Source: Limnoraphis robusta CS-951 (lineage in GTDB: Bacteria; Cyanobacteriota; Cyanobacteriia; Cyanobacteriales; Microcoleaceae). Taken from it: a DNA stretch of 64,000 bases. The notes beneath the pieces were generated by a model. The model had not been told where the DNA came from, made no database searches, and saw only the letters and a list, made by a program, of their open reading frames with translations. Location: positions 1-64,000 of the forward strand of contig NZ_LATL02000101.1 of NCBI RefSeq assembly GCF_000972705.2, given 5' to 3'. Shown here one piece after another: positions 8,786-18,705 of this stretch (position 1 is its first letter; each line of letters opens with the position of its first letter). The position numbers were made by a program, and so were the translations under genes.

Positions 8786-8840
8786 TGAAGCGATCGCTGT
8801 TTTTTTGACACATTTTAAACAGAAATGGGCGATCGCTTCA
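8786..8840. terminator. hairpin made of two inverted HIP1 octamers
   Basis: TGAAGCGATCGC at 8786-8797 is the exact inverse of GCGATCGCTTCA at 8829-8840, a 12-bp perfect stem with each arm holding a GCGATCGC octamer. It lies 18 bp after the ferritin-like gene and could end its transcript, although no T-run follows. Confidence 0.5.
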
Positions 8841-8915
8841 ATCTAGAGGTAGCGGGTCATGGCACAATAGAAAGGTTGACAGTACGCTGTTTGACAGCAT
8901 TTCTAAGGATTCAAC

Positions 8916-10151
8916 ATGGCATCGATTAACGACAACTACCTCAAACTCAAAGCAGGCTACCTCTTTCCTGAAATCGCCCGACGGGTGAACAGTTTTGCAG
9001 AAGCCAATCCTGACGCCAAAATCATTAAACTCGGGATTGGCGACGTGACAGAACCGCTACCGGAAGCCTGTCGCACGGCGATGATCAAAGCGGTTGAAGA
9101 AATGGGCGATCGCAACACCTTCAAAGGTTATGGCCCCGAACAGGGTTATGGGTGGTTACGCGAAAAAATCGCCCAGCAGGATTTTCAAGCCAGAGGATGC
9201 GATATTGATGCGTCGGAAATCTTCATTTCTGATGGTTCAAAATGCGATACAGGCAACATTCTAGAGATTTTTGGTCATAATAATACCATTGCGGTGACTG
9301 ACCCTGTATATCCCGTTTATGTCGATACAAATGTCATGGCGGGTAACACGGGTTCGGCGAATGATCGAGGTGAATTTGATGGTTTAGTTTATCTGCCGAT
9401 CACCGCAGAAAATCACTTTACGGCTGAAATTCCCAGTCAAAAAGTTGATTTAATTTACTTGTGTTTTCCCAATAATCCCACAGGTGCAACGGCCACTAAA
9501 GATCATCTCAAAGCTTGGGTTGATTATGCCAAAGCTAATGATGCAATTATTCTGTTTGATGCCGCTTACGAAGCCTTCATCACTGATTCTAATTTACCCC
9601 ATTCTATCTATGAAATAGAAGGGGCGCGAGATTGTGCAATTGAGTTTCGATCTTTTTCTAAAAATGCAGGATTTACCGGAACTCGTTGTGCCTTAACAGT
9701 GGTTCCCAAAACGTTAAAAGCGAAAGCATCTGATGGTTCGGATGTTGAACTTTGGAAGTTATGGAACCGTCGTCAGTCTACTAAGTTTAACGGCGTTTCT
9801 TATATCGTTCAACGGGGTGCTGAAGCCGTTTATAGCGAAGAAGGACAAGCACAAGTCCGGGCTTTAATTGACTTTTACATGGAAAATGCTTCAATTATTT
9901 GTGAACAGTTAAAAGCCGCAGGATTATCGGTTTATGGGGGTGTAAATGCGCCCTACGTTTGGGTGAAAACACCTCATGGTTTATCGAGTTGGGATTTCTT
10001 TGATAAGCTGCTGCAAACTTGTAATGTTGTGGGAACACCAGGTTCTGGGTTTGGTGCTGCGGGAGAAGGATATTTCCGTATTTCTGCTTTTAATACTCGA
10101 GAAAATGTTAACGAAGCCATGAAACGGATTACGGAGAAGTTCAAAGTTTAG
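8916..10151 (+). CDS. dapL: LL-diaminopimelate aminotransferase
   Basis: 411 residues, the family's usual size. DapL converts tetrahydrodipicolinate and glutamate directly to LL-diaminopimelate. This is the one-step route to lysine and peptidoglycan precursors used by cyanobacteria, plants and chlamydiae. It is a fold-type I PLP enzyme. The substrate-binding N-terminus [15 protein letters not shown] is seen near residue 11, with [12 protein letters not shown] following. FPNNPTGA is near residue 188, and the PLP Schiff-base lysine lies in [13 protein letters not shown] near residue 247. Start: ATG at 8916 after AAGGA. A clear terminator follows the stop. Confidence 0.95.
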   Translation: MASINDNYLKLKAGYLFPEIARRVNSFAEANPDAKIIKLGIGDVTEPLPEACRTAMIKAVEEMGDRNTFKGYGPEQGYGWLREKIAQQDFQARGCDIDASEIFISDGSKCDTGNILEIFGHNNTIAVTDPVYPVYVDTNVMAGNTGSANDRGEFDGLVYLPITAENHFTAEIPSQKVDLIYLCFPNNPTGATATKDHLKAWVDYAKANDAIILFDAAYEAFITDSNLPHSIYEIEGARDCAIEFRSFSKNAGFTGTRCALTVVPKTLKAKASDGSDVELWKLWNRRQSTKFNGVSYIVQRGAEAVYSEEGQAQVRALIDFYMENASIICEQLKAAGLSVYGGVNAPYVWVKTPHGLSSWDFFDKLLQTCNVVGTPGSGFGAAGEGYFRISAFNTRENVNEAMKRITEKFKV

Positions 10152-10165
10152 TGTTAAAATAGGGT

Positions 10166-10230
10166 GGGGCATTGCCCCCCTGAAAAAACCCGGTTTATCA
10201 TGGCGAATCTAAAACCGGGTTGATGTTTTT
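10166..10230 (+). terminator. intrinsic terminator after dapL
   Basis: A small GGGGCATTGCCCC hairpin (10166-10178) is followed by a 10-bp perfect stem, AACCCGGTTT (10187-10196) against AAACCGGGTT (10212-10221), and then GATGTTTTT. The second hairpin belongs to an AAACCCGGTTT family also present near 33050, 36181 and 40893. Confidence 0.8.
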
Positions 10231-10248
10231 TACTCCAGAATCAAACCG

Positions 10249-10812
10249 ATGATACAAGCACCGACAAAATCCATAACGTTAGACGAATTTCTACAGTTAG
10301 AAGAAACTGAACCAGCCAGCGAGTATATTGATGGGGAGATTATTCAAAAACCAATGCCACAGGGAAAACATAGCTCAATTCAAACCGAATTATCGACGGC
10401 AATCAATGCTGTATTGAGACAAAAAAAAATTGCCAGAGCGTTTTCAGAATTACGATGTACCTTTAGTGAACGCTCAATAGTTCCCGATGTTTCTGTGTTT
10501 GTTTGGAGTCGAATTTCTCGTGATGACACGGGTGAAATCGCTAATATATTTTTATCGTCTCCCGATTGGATTATTGAAATATTATCACCCGATCAAAGTC
10601 AAACAAAAGTGACAAAAAAAATACTAAACTGCTTTAAATTTGAAACACAAATGGGCTGGTTAATTGACCCTGAAGAAAAGACAATATTTGTTTATCTTCC
10701 CACAGCAGCCCCCGCAGTCTTTGATGAACCCTCTCAACAGCTTCCGGTTCCTGAATTTGCCAGTGAACTGCAACTGACGTTAGGTCAAGTGTTTGATTGG
10801 TTGTTAGAATAG
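10249..10812 (+). CDS. Uma2-family PD-(D/E)XK putative endonuclease
   Basis: 187 residues of the Uma2/DUF820 family, which is greatly expanded in cyanobacteria and has a restriction-endonuclease-like fold. The physiological role is unknown. The family pattern is seen as FLQLEETEPASEYIDGEII near the N-terminus, the conserved HSSIQTEL helix, VPDVSVF with the first acidic active-site residue, and WIIEILSPDQSQ with the second. The usual tyrosine-rich K..Y..G..EYWL part is altered to KILNCFKFETQMGWLID. It stands alone between the dapL terminator and a hypothetical gene. Confidence 0.85.
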   Translation: MIQAPTKSITLDEFLQLEETEPASEYIDGEIIQKPMPQGKHSSIQTELSTAINAVLRQKKIARAFSELRCTFSERSIVPDVSVFVWSRISRDDTGEIANIFLSSPDWIIEILSPDQSQTKVTKKILNCFKFETQMGWLIDPEEKTIFVYLPTAAPAVFDEPSQQLPVPEFASELQLTLGQVFDWLLE

Positions 10813-10943
10813 AAAATTATTTTCTTAAAAAACCCTGAATTCCGCCTAGTTCAGTCTCTTGTTCTCAATGAGTAACGAGGTGGTCTTCAAAAGTGCAGAT
10901 CAATGTGAGAAAATAGATAAAGTCGCGATCGCAATTTCAATCA

Positions 10944-11360
10944 ATGTCTTCAAATCCTACTTCTCTTGATTTTCCCTTTAGGCGTTTGCGTGATGTCCGA
11001 ACTAAGCTGCTACGCCTTCATAAAGCACTGTTAGAGTCTGAAAAAGTCGAGTACGAAAAATTTAATGGCCCGATTCGTTCTCGGGGAGAATTTTTTCAAC
11101 TGGTTATCGGAGACGGAATGTTTAGTTGGTTGCGTCCCTTTTCTCAGTTAATCGCTCAAATTGATGAAGTCATGGCGGCGAAAGATGAGCCTGTCACTCT
11201 ACAACAAGTTAACCATTTATTAGAGGAAACCCAAATTTTACTTCGCCCTTCTGAAAATGGAAACGTTCGAGAAAAACGCTATTTTGAAGCCATTCAACGT
11301 GACCCCGATATTGCGTTTATGCACGCTGAATTATCTCAATTGCTTTCACAAAAAAGTTAA
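10944..11360 (+). CDS. conserved hypothetical protein
   Basis: 138 residues, soluble and predicted mainly helical, with no signal peptide and no membrane segment. I do not recognise a named family. The N-terminal half (FRRLRDVRTKLLRLHKALLE, then GPIRSRGEFFQLVIGDGMFSWLRPFS) looks like a compact helical domain conserved in many bacteria. The C-terminal half includes RYFEAIQRDPDIAFMHAEL. Start at the ATG at 10944, preceded by a HIP1-like GCGATCGC. Upstream (10813-10943) is AT-rich and probably carries its promoter. Confidence 0.65.
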   Translation: MSSNPTSLDFPFRRLRDVRTKLLRLHKALLESEKVEYEKFNGPIRSRGEFFQLVIGDGMFSWLRPFSQLIAQIDEVMAAKDEPVTLQQVNHLLEETQILLRPSENGNVREKRYFEAIQRDPDIAFMHAELSQLLSQKS

Positions 11361-11511
11361 TTCACTTTCTCGAAATTTTTGAAGTTTTTTGCTAATTTTG
11401 TTCGATTTTATATCAGCCAACCCAAGTGAACATTTGAGCAGTATATTGAGTTGGCTGTAGGGATTTGGCGATTTGTATTCCCAGAAAAAACTCTATTGAA
11501 CCCAGACAAGG

Positions 11512-11976
11512 CTATTGGAAACCAAAACGGGTAATAGCTCCCAAAAACTCATAAAAGGTGATTTGTTGATCACCATTATTGTCAGCTTGCTGTAAAATTG
11601 TTTTGAGTTCGTCTGTATCTACGGGGAGATATAACTGTTCAACAATTCTCAAAGCTTCCTGAAATGAAAGTAAACCGTTACCATCTGTATCAAATTCTCG
11701 AAATTTTTTAAGAATGTTATAATCTGGCTCTGTCGCCATCAAAAATTCTTCAAACTCAATACAGCCATCTTGATTCGCATCAAGACGTTTAAACTGCTTA
11801 GTTAACTTTTCTTTTTCTTGCTCTAGCAGATATTGCAAATATTCCTCTAGCACAATTTGACCATCGTGATTGCTATCAATTTGAGCAAAGGATTGTTTGA
11901 GTAGTTCTAATTTCTCAGGAGAAAGTAGCTCTTTTGCCGCCTCTGATACCTCAAATCCTAAACCTTCAGAATTCAT
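11512..11976 (-). CDS. calmodulin-like EF-hand protein with four calcium loops
   Basis: 154 residues with four EF-hands. Loops: DSNHDGQIVLEE (about 36-47), DANQDGCIEFEE (about 65-76), DTDGNGLLSFQE (about 97-108) and DNNGDQQITFYE (about 131-142). All four keep Asp or Asn at positions 1, 3 and 5 and an acidic residue at position 12, so all should bind calcium. There is no signal peptide, which suggests a cytoplasmic calcium sensor or buffer. Its target is unknown. It forms a single-gene unit convergent with the previous gene. Confidence 0.9.
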   Translation of the reverse strand: MNSEGLGFEVSEAAKELLSPEKLELLKQSFAQIDSNHDGQIVLEEYLQYLLEQEKEKLTKQFKRLDANQDGCIEFEEFLMATEPDYNILKKFREFDTDGNGLLSFQEALRIVEQLYLPVDTDELKTILQQADNNGDQQITFYEFLGAITRFGFQ

Positions 11977-12234
11977 TCTTCCTATTTGTTCGACTGATTA
12001 TTTCCGTACAGGTAAGGAGTTTATCACAAACATTCATCAATTCTCTGGATGAGTCCAATATCATCCCCTCTCGTCGCTTGCTGAGGGGGTTGAGGAGATG
12101 GACTGGATTTTGCTCCCCCAAGCTACCCTCAACGCCAAGAACAGCTAAAAGTCTAGCAGAGGTGACAATTGTACTTAGACACTGTAAACGCTGGCGGTGG
12201 GGTGACGACTCTCTCGAATGACATCAATCGGCAA

Positions 12235-12453
12235 TTACTCTAAATAGTCTTTGTACAAAGTTTGTAACATCTTTTCAAGTTGAGCTTGAGGACAATATTC
12301 AATTAAGGCATCAAAAGCTTCGACTAATTTTGCTGCACTTTCTCCTAATGTTGGACTCATATCCCAAACATCTTGAACCCATTCTGAGGAAGACTCATCA
12401 TAAAAAATTAAACGTTCAAGTTGTTGTTTTGCTTCTGTTTTTGAGATCGACAT
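12235..12453 (-). CDS. small conserved hypothetical protein
   Basis: 72 residues, acidic and helical, with no signal or membrane segment: SISKTEAKQQLERLIFYDES at the start and EKMLQTLYKDYLE at the end. I do not recognise the family. It reads like a real small gene: ATG start, balanced composition and a position just downstream of the helicase on the same strand. The 258 bp between it and the EF-hand gene hold no convincing gene; an open frame at 11934-12221 on the other strand looks accidental. Confidence 0.55.
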   Translation of the reverse strand: MSISKTEAKQQLERLIFYDESSSEWVQDVWDMSPTLGESAAKLVEAFDALIEYCPQAQLEKMLQTLYKDYLE

Positions 12454-12553
12454 AGGCTCTAAGTTTGCGGTTACACTCTGACTTGTGATTGAGATTTAAA
12501 AGCTAAACTTATATTATCTCATTTATCGACAAAACACAAGCATTATTTAGAAT

Positions 12554-14065
12554 TTATTCTTCTTCATTCGCTGAGGGTTTTACTGAGTCTTCTCCCCACT
12601 TCCTAGAAGGTTCAGCCGCTCGTTTTGTCGGTTGTGATTTCGTTCCATATTTCAGCAGTTCTAACTGTTGAGGTTTCGGTTGAGATACAGTCTGTTTTCC
12701 TTCTCCTTTTCGCCGTTTTGAGGTTCGTTCTTCGGCTGTATTTTCAGTCACAACTTCATACAATATCGCTTGTTTATTCATCTGACTGCCTTTTCTTAAT
12801 ACTCGCCCTAAGCGTTGAATATATTCTCGTTCGGAAGCGGTTCCTGATAAAATAATAGCAATTCGAGCATCAGGAACATCAACCCCTTCATTTAATACAT
12901 GAGAAGCCACTAAGGTTTTATATTCCCCTTGACGAAATTTAGATAAAATTTGATGACGTTCTTTAACAGGCGTTTGATGGGTAATAGCCGGAATTAAAAA
13001 CTCTTGAGAAATGCGATAAACTGTAGCATTATCTCCGGTAAAAATCAAAGTCTTTTCCTGATCATGTTGGGCGAGTAAATGGGTTAATACCCGCAGTTTG
13101 CCATCGGTACACAGAGCAATTTCTTTCGCTTGGCGATGGGCTAACATCGCACGTCTTCCGACAGGTGTTCGGGAACTAACTATCACAAAGTTTTTCCATC
13201 CTTCCAAACTTGACAAACTAATTTTATTGTCTTTGAGAAAATCATTTCTAGTCTTAATTTTTTCCTGATAGCATTTTTGTTCTTGTTGGGAAAGCCGTAC
13301 AAATATTTGAACATTTTTATGTTCAGCCAAGGCAATTCCGGCGAGTTGTTCAGGTGTTTTGTGATAAACAGTCGGCCCTATTAAATCCTGTAAATCGCTA
13401 TGTTTACCATCCGAACGATCTGGAGTTGCTGTTAAACCTAAGCGATAAGGCGCTATCGAATATTCAGCAATTACCCGATAAAAATCCGTCGGTAAGTGAT
13501 GACATTCATCAAAAACTAACAAGGCATATTTATTCCCTATCGTCTCAGCATGAATCGTCGCACTATCATAAGTTGCCACTAAAATCGGTGTTTTATCCCG
13601 TGAACCTCCCCCCAATAAACCGACATCTAAATCTGGAAATGCTGCCTTTAAATGAGCATACCATTGGTGCATCAAATCCAATGTCGGAACAACAATTAAC
13701 GTTCGGTTTGATGTCGCTTGCATCGCCATTTGTGCGAGATAAGTTTTTCCCGAAGCCGTCGGTAAAACCACTACTCCTTGACTTTGGGCTTGTCGCCATG
13801 CTGTCAATGCTTCTTGTTGATGGGGATAGGGTTCCATCTCAACACTCGGAACAAATTCTAGGGATTGAAATTCATCAGCATGATTAATAAAGTTGACATT
13901 CTCAGCTTGTAATGATTTGATTAAAGAACGATAATAAATTGCCGGAATTCTAAACTTTTCGATGCGATCATCCCAAGTGGCAAAGTCAATCCAAGCCTTA
14001 CCTTTTGGGGGAGGATGTAAAATCAGAGTACCACGATCAAAGGATAGAATGGGAGTGCGAGACAT
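12554..14065 (-). CDS. superfamily 2 DNA helicase, XPB/Rad25-like
   Basis: 503 residues. An N-terminal damage-recognition-like segment (about 1-85) is followed by the two RecA-like lobes: Q-region PYPHQQEAL, Walker A PTASGKTYLA near residue 104, motif II DECHH near residue 187, GLTATP, and motifs V/VI VLNEGVDVPDA and QRLGRVLRKG near residue 430. The C-terminus is basic and low-complexity, as in bacterial XPB-like helicases. It should unwind DNA with ATP; a repair role is the usual inference. It is divergent from the UMF1 transporter with a 74-bp gap. Confidence 0.88.
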   Translation of the reverse strand: MSRTPILSFDRGTLILHPPPKGKAWIDFATWDDRIEKFRIPAIYYRSLIKSLQAENVNFINHADEFQSLEFVPSVEMEPYPHQQEALTAWRQAQSQGVVVLPTASGKTYLAQMAMQATSNRTLIVVPTLDLMHQWYAHLKAAFPDLDVGLLGGGSRDKTPILVATYDSATIHAETIGNKYALLVFDECHHLPTDFYRVIAEYSIAPYRLGLTATPDRSDGKHSDLQDLIGPTVYHKTPEQLAGIALAEHKNVQIFVRLSQQEQKCYQEKIKTRNDFLKDNKISLSSLEGWKNFVIVSSRTPVGRRAMLAHRQAKEIALCTDGKLRVLTHLLAQHDQEKTLIFTGDNATVYRISQEFLIPAITHQTPVKERHQILSKFRQGEYKTLVASHVLNEGVDVPDARIAIILSGTASEREYIQRLGRVLRKGSQMNKQAILYEVVTENTAEERTSKRRKGEGKQTVSQPKPQQLELLKYGTKSQPTKRAAEPSRKWGEDSVKPSANEEE

Positions 14066-14139
14066 AAATCTTGTTGTTATCGGTTAACGGTGTAAATCTT
14101 CTACTAAAACGTCTATTTTAGCGATTCATAACAAATTTA

Positions 14140-15462
14140 ATGATGTCTAACAATCAAAAGCAAATTTTCGGCTGGCTGATGTACGACTGGGCGAATTCTG
14201 CCTATATTACCACCGTCGTTGTCGCAGTATTACCCGCCTATTTTGCCTCTGTTATCGTTCCTCAAGGGGGTGTTTCCTTTGGCGGAACCCTCTACAGTGC
14301 AACCGCAATTTGGGGATTTCTCATTAGTTTATCAGCTTTTATTGTTTTTTTGATTGCTCCGGTGATGGGGGCGGTTTCAGACTTCTCTGCTTCTAAAAAG
14401 AAATTTCTCATGGCGTTTTGCTGGAGTGGGAGTTTAGCCGCCTGTTTATTATTCTTCTGCCAAGCAGGTGATTTAGTTCAGACGATTATTTTATTTTTGA
14501 TTGCTCAAATTGGTTTTGTCAGCGCTAATATTTTTTATGATGCTTTTCTTCCGAGTATTGCTTCTGAAGATAATATTGACTGGATTTCGGGGAAAGGGTT
14601 TGCTTATGGTTATATTGGGGGCGGCTTACAATTTGCCCTCTCACTGGGCTTAATAGCTGGGCATCAAGCATTAGGAATTTCCGCCGAACTTGCAGCAAGA
14701 TTAGCCATATTAATGGCTGGCTTATGGTGGGGAGGCTTTTCGATTATTACCTTTTTATACCTGAAAGAAGCCCCAACTACTGAGACATTACCCGTAGAAT
14801 ATCGTCAGCTTCCAGTCGGACTTGCTTATTTAAAAGTGGGAATTATTCGCACAGTGATCACCCTGCGAAAATTGCAAGCCTTTAAACATTTACTCTACTT
14901 TTTGATTGCCTATATGATTTACAACAACGGCATTCAAACCGTCATCACAATGGCAACCATTTATGGGGCTGAAGAATTAAAATTCTCGACGAATGTTTTG
15001 ATGATTACATTGCTAGTGATTCAGTTTGTTAGCGTTGTTGGTGCCTTAGCCTTTAGTAAATTAGCCGAGAAAATTTCAGCAAAAAAAGCCTTAATGGTTA
15101 GCTTATTAGGTTGGTCATTTGTCGTGATCTATGCCTATTTTATGCAAACCCCAACCGAATACTTTATCTTAGGAGGAATTGTGGGATTAGTTCAGGGGGG
15201 ATCTCAATCCCTCAGTCGTTCTTTTTATGGTTCTATTATTCCGGTTCATGCTGCGGCTGAATTTTATGGATTTTACTCAGTTTTTAACAAAGGATCAGCA
15301 ATTATTGGGCCGTTAGCGTTTGCTTTAATTCGTCAATTCACCGGAACAGCTAGAGCTTCTATTCTCTCCTTAATTGTTTTCTTTATCCTGGGTTTAGTCA
15401 TTCTTGCTTATGTTGACGTCGAACAAGCGAAAGCCGCGAAAGCAACGAGTCCTTTAAATTAA
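14140..15462 (+). CDS. UMF1/Atg22-like major facilitator transporter
   Basis: 440 residues with about twelve hydrophobic membrane segments. The N-terminal GWLMYDWANSAYITTVVVAV is the signature of the UMF1 (Atg22-like) family of MFS permeases. Fungal Atg22 exports amino acids from the vacuole; the substrate of the bacterial members is not established. The family loop YDAFLPSIA is present near residue 133, and GGSQSLSRSFYGSIIP near residue 355. Two adjacent ATG codons (14140 and 14143) are both possible starts. Confidence 0.85.
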   Translation: MMSNNQKQIFGWLMYDWANSAYITTVVVAVLPAYFASVIVPQGGVSFGGTLYSATAIWGFLISLSAFIVFLIAPVMGAVSDFSASKKKFLMAFCWSGSLAACLLFFCQAGDLVQTIILFLIAQIGFVSANIFYDAFLPSIASEDNIDWISGKGFAYGYIGGGLQFALSLGLIAGHQALGISAELAARLAILMAGLWWGGFSIITFLYLKEAPTTETLPVEYRQLPVGLAYLKVGIIRTVITLRKLQAFKHLLYFLIAYMIYNNGIQTVITMATIYGAEELKFSTNVLMITLLVIQFVSVVGALAFSKLAEKISAKKALMVSLLGWSFVVIYAYFMQTPTEYFILGGIVGLVQGGSQSLSRSFYGSIIPVHAAAEFYGFYSVFNKGSAIIGPLAFALIRQFTGTARASILSLIVFFILGLVILAYVDVEQAKAAKATSPLN

Positions 15463-15577
15463 GGTTTGTTTGAAAAGAAGTGTGACAATTGCTTGTGATT
15501 TTGAAATTTTAGGTTAGGATTTAAACTGAACTCCTCTCATCTTTTGTTTCCCAGTTCTAATTACCCAATTTTCTGCT

Positions 15578-16603
15578 GTGAAACCCGCTCAACTTGACCT
15601 CAAAATGGCGAGTCAATTTGCCCAGTTAGCTCTGGGATGTGTCTTGCGAGAATATCCACACGTTCAGTTATACTGGCTGGAAAGTCACGAAGATTTCATC
15701 CCACCTCGTCAGTTAACGCCTGCTTTTTATGGCTGTTTAGATTGGCATTCAGCCGTTCACAATCACTGGATGCTGGTTCGTTTAATTCGTTGGTTTCCTG
15801 ATGCTCCATTTACTGACATCGCCCGAGAAGCGATCGCCCAAAACATCACCTTTGAAAATATTAGCGCCGAAGTTGCCCATTTGCAATCTCAACCTCGGTT
15901 TGAATGTCCCTACGGTTTAGCATGGCTATTACAACTCACGGCTGAACTCAGAGAATGGGAAGATATTCAAGGTCAAAAATGGCTCGAAATTCTTCAACCC
16001 TTAGAAGAAATGGCTGTCCAAAATCTGCAAAAATGGATGAAAAATTTATCCTATGCTAACCGTACCGGTAGCCATTCTCAAACCGCATTTGCTTTCGGTT
16101 TAATTTGGGATTGGGCAAAGAATCATTATCCGACTTACACCCCAGAAATTGAACAAAAAATCCATCAATTTTATCTCAATGATTGCAACCATCCCCTGCA
16201 TTTAGAACCTTGGGGCTATGATTTTCTTTCACCCACATTAGCCGAAGCTGATTTAATGCGACGCCTTCTTTCTCCTAATAGCTTTGCCAGTTGGCTCAGT
16301 CAGTTTTTGCCTAAACTTCCCCTTGAAAAACAAATAGATTGGTTACAGCCTGTTTCTGTAGAAAATCCAGAAGATTATGCTCAGTCTCATTTTGATGGTT
16401 TAAACTTGAGTCGGGCTTGGATGTTAGAAGGTATCATTTCGGGATTACCCCCTGATGATTCGCGGATTTCTGCCCTACAAGCTGTCGCCCAAGTCCATCA
16501 ACAAACGGGTTTAAATTTAGTCTCTGCAATTGACTATAGCGGCAGTCATTGGCTGGGAAGTTTTGCTGTTTACCTGATGACAAAACGAGGATTAACCCGG
16601 TAA
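15578..16603 (+). CDS. DUF2891 family protein
   Basis: 341 residues from a GTG start. The sequence matches the DUF2891 family across its length: an N-terminal LGCVLREYPHVQLYW, then PAFYGCLDWHSAVHNHWMLV near residue 46, FECPYGLAWLLQL near residue 110 and GSHWLGSFAVYLMTKRG at the end. It resembles an all-alpha (alpha/alpha toroid) protein, and the conserved His/Trp/Asp residues suggest an enzyme, possibly acting on carbohydrate. No activity is established. galT begins 86 bp downstream on the same strand, so a shared transcript is possible. Confidence 0.8.
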   Translation: MKPAQLDLKMASQFAQLALGCVLREYPHVQLYWLESHEDFIPPRQLTPAFYGCLDWHSAVHNHWMLVRLIRWFPDAPFTDIAREAIAQNITFENISAEVAHLQSQPRFECPYGLAWLLQLTAELREWEDIQGQKWLEILQPLEEMAVQNLQKWMKNLSYANRTGSHSQTAFAFGLIWDWAKNHYPTYTPEIEQKIHQFYLNDCNHPLHLEPWGYDFLSPTLAEADLMRRLLSPNSFASWLSQFLPKLPLEKQIDWLQPVSVENPEDYAQSHFDGLNLSRAWMLEGIISGLPPDDSRISALQAVAQVHQQTGLNLVSAIDYSGSHWLGSFAVYLMTKRGLTR

Positions 16604-16689
16604 AATTCTTGATTTTTAAAAAGGATTATCAAAGTCAATATTGTTCGGAAAATTTTGATTGTATAACTTTTATTTCAGAATTTAATTTT

Positions 16690-17754
16690 ATGACTGAGTT
16701 AAGACAAAATCTGATCACGAGGGATTGGGTAATTATTGCAACAGAACGGGCAAAACGTCCCCATGAATTTGCTCAACATGACATCTCAACCGTTAAAATT
16801 CCCGCCTATCGATCTGATTGTCCCTTTTGTCTGGGTAACGAACATCTAACCGGAACTCCTGAATCTCTACGACTTTGTGAAGGAATCGGAAGTGATTGGA
16901 AAGTGCGAGTTGTTGGTAATAAATATCCCGCTTTATCACAAACTGGAGAACGAATTAGAAACATTGACGGCATTTTTCGCTCTTTATCTGGCGTGGGATT
17001 TCACGAAGTTGTCATTGAACATTCTCGCCATGATTTAACCACCGCTTTAATGACTATTGAAGACATTTCCAGTATTCTCCGAGTTTACCGCAAAAGATAC
17101 TCAGATTTACGTCAAGATACCCGAATTGAAACGATTGTAATTTTTAAAAATCATGGGAAAGGTGCAGGTACATCTCTCGAACATCCGCACTCTCAAATTG
17201 CCGCTTTACCCATCGTACCCTATCAATGGCGCGATCGCACTCAAGAAGCCATTCGCTATTATGATGATACGGGAGAATGTATTTTTTGTCATACCTTAAA
17301 AGAGGAACTGAACGCCGAAGAACGCATCATTTTCGAGAGTAAACATTTTGTCGCTTTTATTCCCTATGCGGCTCTTTCTCCCTTTCATATTTGGATTTTT
17401 CCGCGTCGTCATTCTTCCTCTTTTGATGAGATTACCAATGGAGAAATAACCGATTTAGCTAAAACCCTCAAAATTGTTTTAGCTAAACTTTATTATGGCT
17501 TACAAAATCCTGATTATAACTATACCATTCGCTCAATTCCGACTTCTGATAAATATGCTGACTATTTTCATTGGTATATGGCTGTGGTGCCGCGAATTTC
17601 TCTTTCTGCTGGTTTTGAATTAGGTAGTGGAATGTATATTAATACCGCTTTACCCGAAGAAAGTGCAGAATTTTTACGAGCCGTTGATATTCCTGATGAT
17701 GACAATTCCGGTGATGATTTCAAGAATGATAACTTGATTTATCTGCGACGCTAA
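16690..17754 (+). CDS. galT: galactose-1-phosphate uridylyltransferase
   Basis: 354 residues from the ATG at 16690; the open frame extends 47 codons further upstream but that part overlaps the previous gene and is unlike the family. GalT swaps UMP between UDP-glucose and galactose-1-phosphate in the Leloir pathway. It has the HIT-superfamily fold with the active-site motif EHPHSQIAALP near residue 165. Two zinc-type Cys pairs are seen (CPFC near residue 43 and CIFC near residue 196). The C-terminal DKYADYFHWYMAVVPR also fits. Related bacterial enzymes can act as ADP-glucose or ATP adenylyltransferases, so the exact substrate is less certain than the family. Confidence 0.85.
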   Translation: MTELRQNLITRDWVIIATERAKRPHEFAQHDISTVKIPAYRSDCPFCLGNEHLTGTPESLRLCEGIGSDWKVRVVGNKYPALSQTGERIRNIDGIFRSLSGVGFHEVVIEHSRHDLTTALMTIEDISSILRVYRKRYSDLRQDTRIETIVIFKNHGKGAGTSLEHPHSQIAALPIVPYQWRDRTQEAIRYYDDTGECIFCHTLKEELNAEERIIFESKHFVAFIPYAALSPFHIWIFPRRHSSSFDEITNGEITDLAKTLKIVLAKLYYGLQNPDYNYTIRSIPTSDKYADYFHWYMAVVPRISLSAGFELGSGMYINTALPEESAEFLRAVDIPDDDNSGDDFKNDNLIYLRR

Positions 17755-17773
17755 CTGAACATTTTTTTCGGAT

Positions 17774-17823
17774 GGGTGACAACCGATAACTGAACTGAAA
17801 TCACAAACTTATTGCTGTCACCC
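17774..17823. terminator. inverted repeat between convergent galT and msrA
   Basis: GGGTGACA at 17774-17781 pairs with TGTCACCC at 17816-17823, and the arms extend imperfectly outward. The position between two convergent stop codons suggests a shared terminator. Confidence 0.55.
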
Positions 17824-17841
17824 ACCCTACAAATCAGTTAC

Positions 17842-18498
17842 TTAACAAGCAGCAGTTGATTCCGGTAATTGAACCTTTGTTCCGCCTAAACCACAATATC
17901 CATTGGGATTTTTTGCCAAATATTGCTGATGATAACTTTCAGCAAAATAAAACTCAGGCGCATTGATAATCTCAGTGGTAATTTGTCCGTATCCCGCCTT
18001 AGAAAGCTCCTGCTGATAGGCATCCCGTGAGGCTTCAGCTAAGTCTCGTTGTGAGTCAGAATAGAGATAAATTCCCGAGCGATACTGAGTTCCCACATCA
18101 TTACCTTGACGCATTCCTTGAGTCGGATCATGACTTTCCCAGAATACTTTGAGCAACTGTTCATAACTGATCACTTTCGGATCATAAACCACAAAAACGA
18201 CTTCATTATGACCCGTTAAACCTGTACAAACCTCTTGGTAAGTCGGGTTTGGGGTATATCCTGCCGCATAACCAACTGCCGTGATATAAACGCCGTTTTG
18301 CTGCCAAAATTTGCGTTCAGCACCCCAGAAGCAGCCCATCCCAAACATTGCCATTTCCATGTTTTCGGGATAGGGAGGCTGGAGGGAGTTACCATTGACA
18401 AAATGATGCTCCGGTACTGGCATCGGTTGCGAACGTCCCGGTAGAGCATCTTCCGCCTTCGGCATCGCCGCCTTTTTATTGAATCCAAATAGTCCCAT
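17842..18498 (-). CDS. msrA: peptide methionine (S)-S-oxide reductase
   Basis: 218 residues. MsrA reduces the S-epimer of methionine sulfoxide, using thioredoxin as electron source. The active-site motif [12 protein letters not shown] is near residue 54, with its Cys as the nucleophile. [18 protein letters not shown] and [20 protein letters not shown] follow, and the end carries [13 protein letters not shown] with a resolving-type Cys plus a terminal Cys. A 45-residue N-terminal extension is typical of cyanobacterial forms. Start at the ATG at 18498. Confidence 0.95.
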   Translation of the reverse strand: MGLFGFNKKAAMPKAEDALPGRSQPMPVPEHHFVNGNSLQPPYPENMEMAMFGMGCFWGAERKFWQQNGVYITAVGYAAGYTPNPTYQEVCTGLTGHNEVVFVVYDPKVISYEQLLKVFWESHDPTQGMRQGNDVGTQYRSGIYLYSDSQRDLAEASRDAYQQELSKAGYGQITTEIINAPEFYFAESYHQQYLAKNPNGYCGLGGTKVQLPESTAAC

Positions 18499-18705
18499 AA
18501 GTTTTAACTCAGTGTTTGAATGATATCTTAACCTTACTTAACATTTTAAAGAAAAAGGCATCAATGATCATCCGTCAACGCCAAAATCAGCAAAATCCAT
18601 CCCCTCTGGCAATCAAGCCGTTCACGTTTTTGTCCCTGTTAAGAAAACGAGATTGTTTGAGAAAATATTAATCAGAGGGGCATTCCACTAAACTCAAACA
18701 AAGAT

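Noticed and set aside
11934..12221. 95-residue open frame overlapping the EF-hand gene end
   Set aside because: No start signal, overlaps the 5' end of a well supported gene on the other strand, and has no known match.
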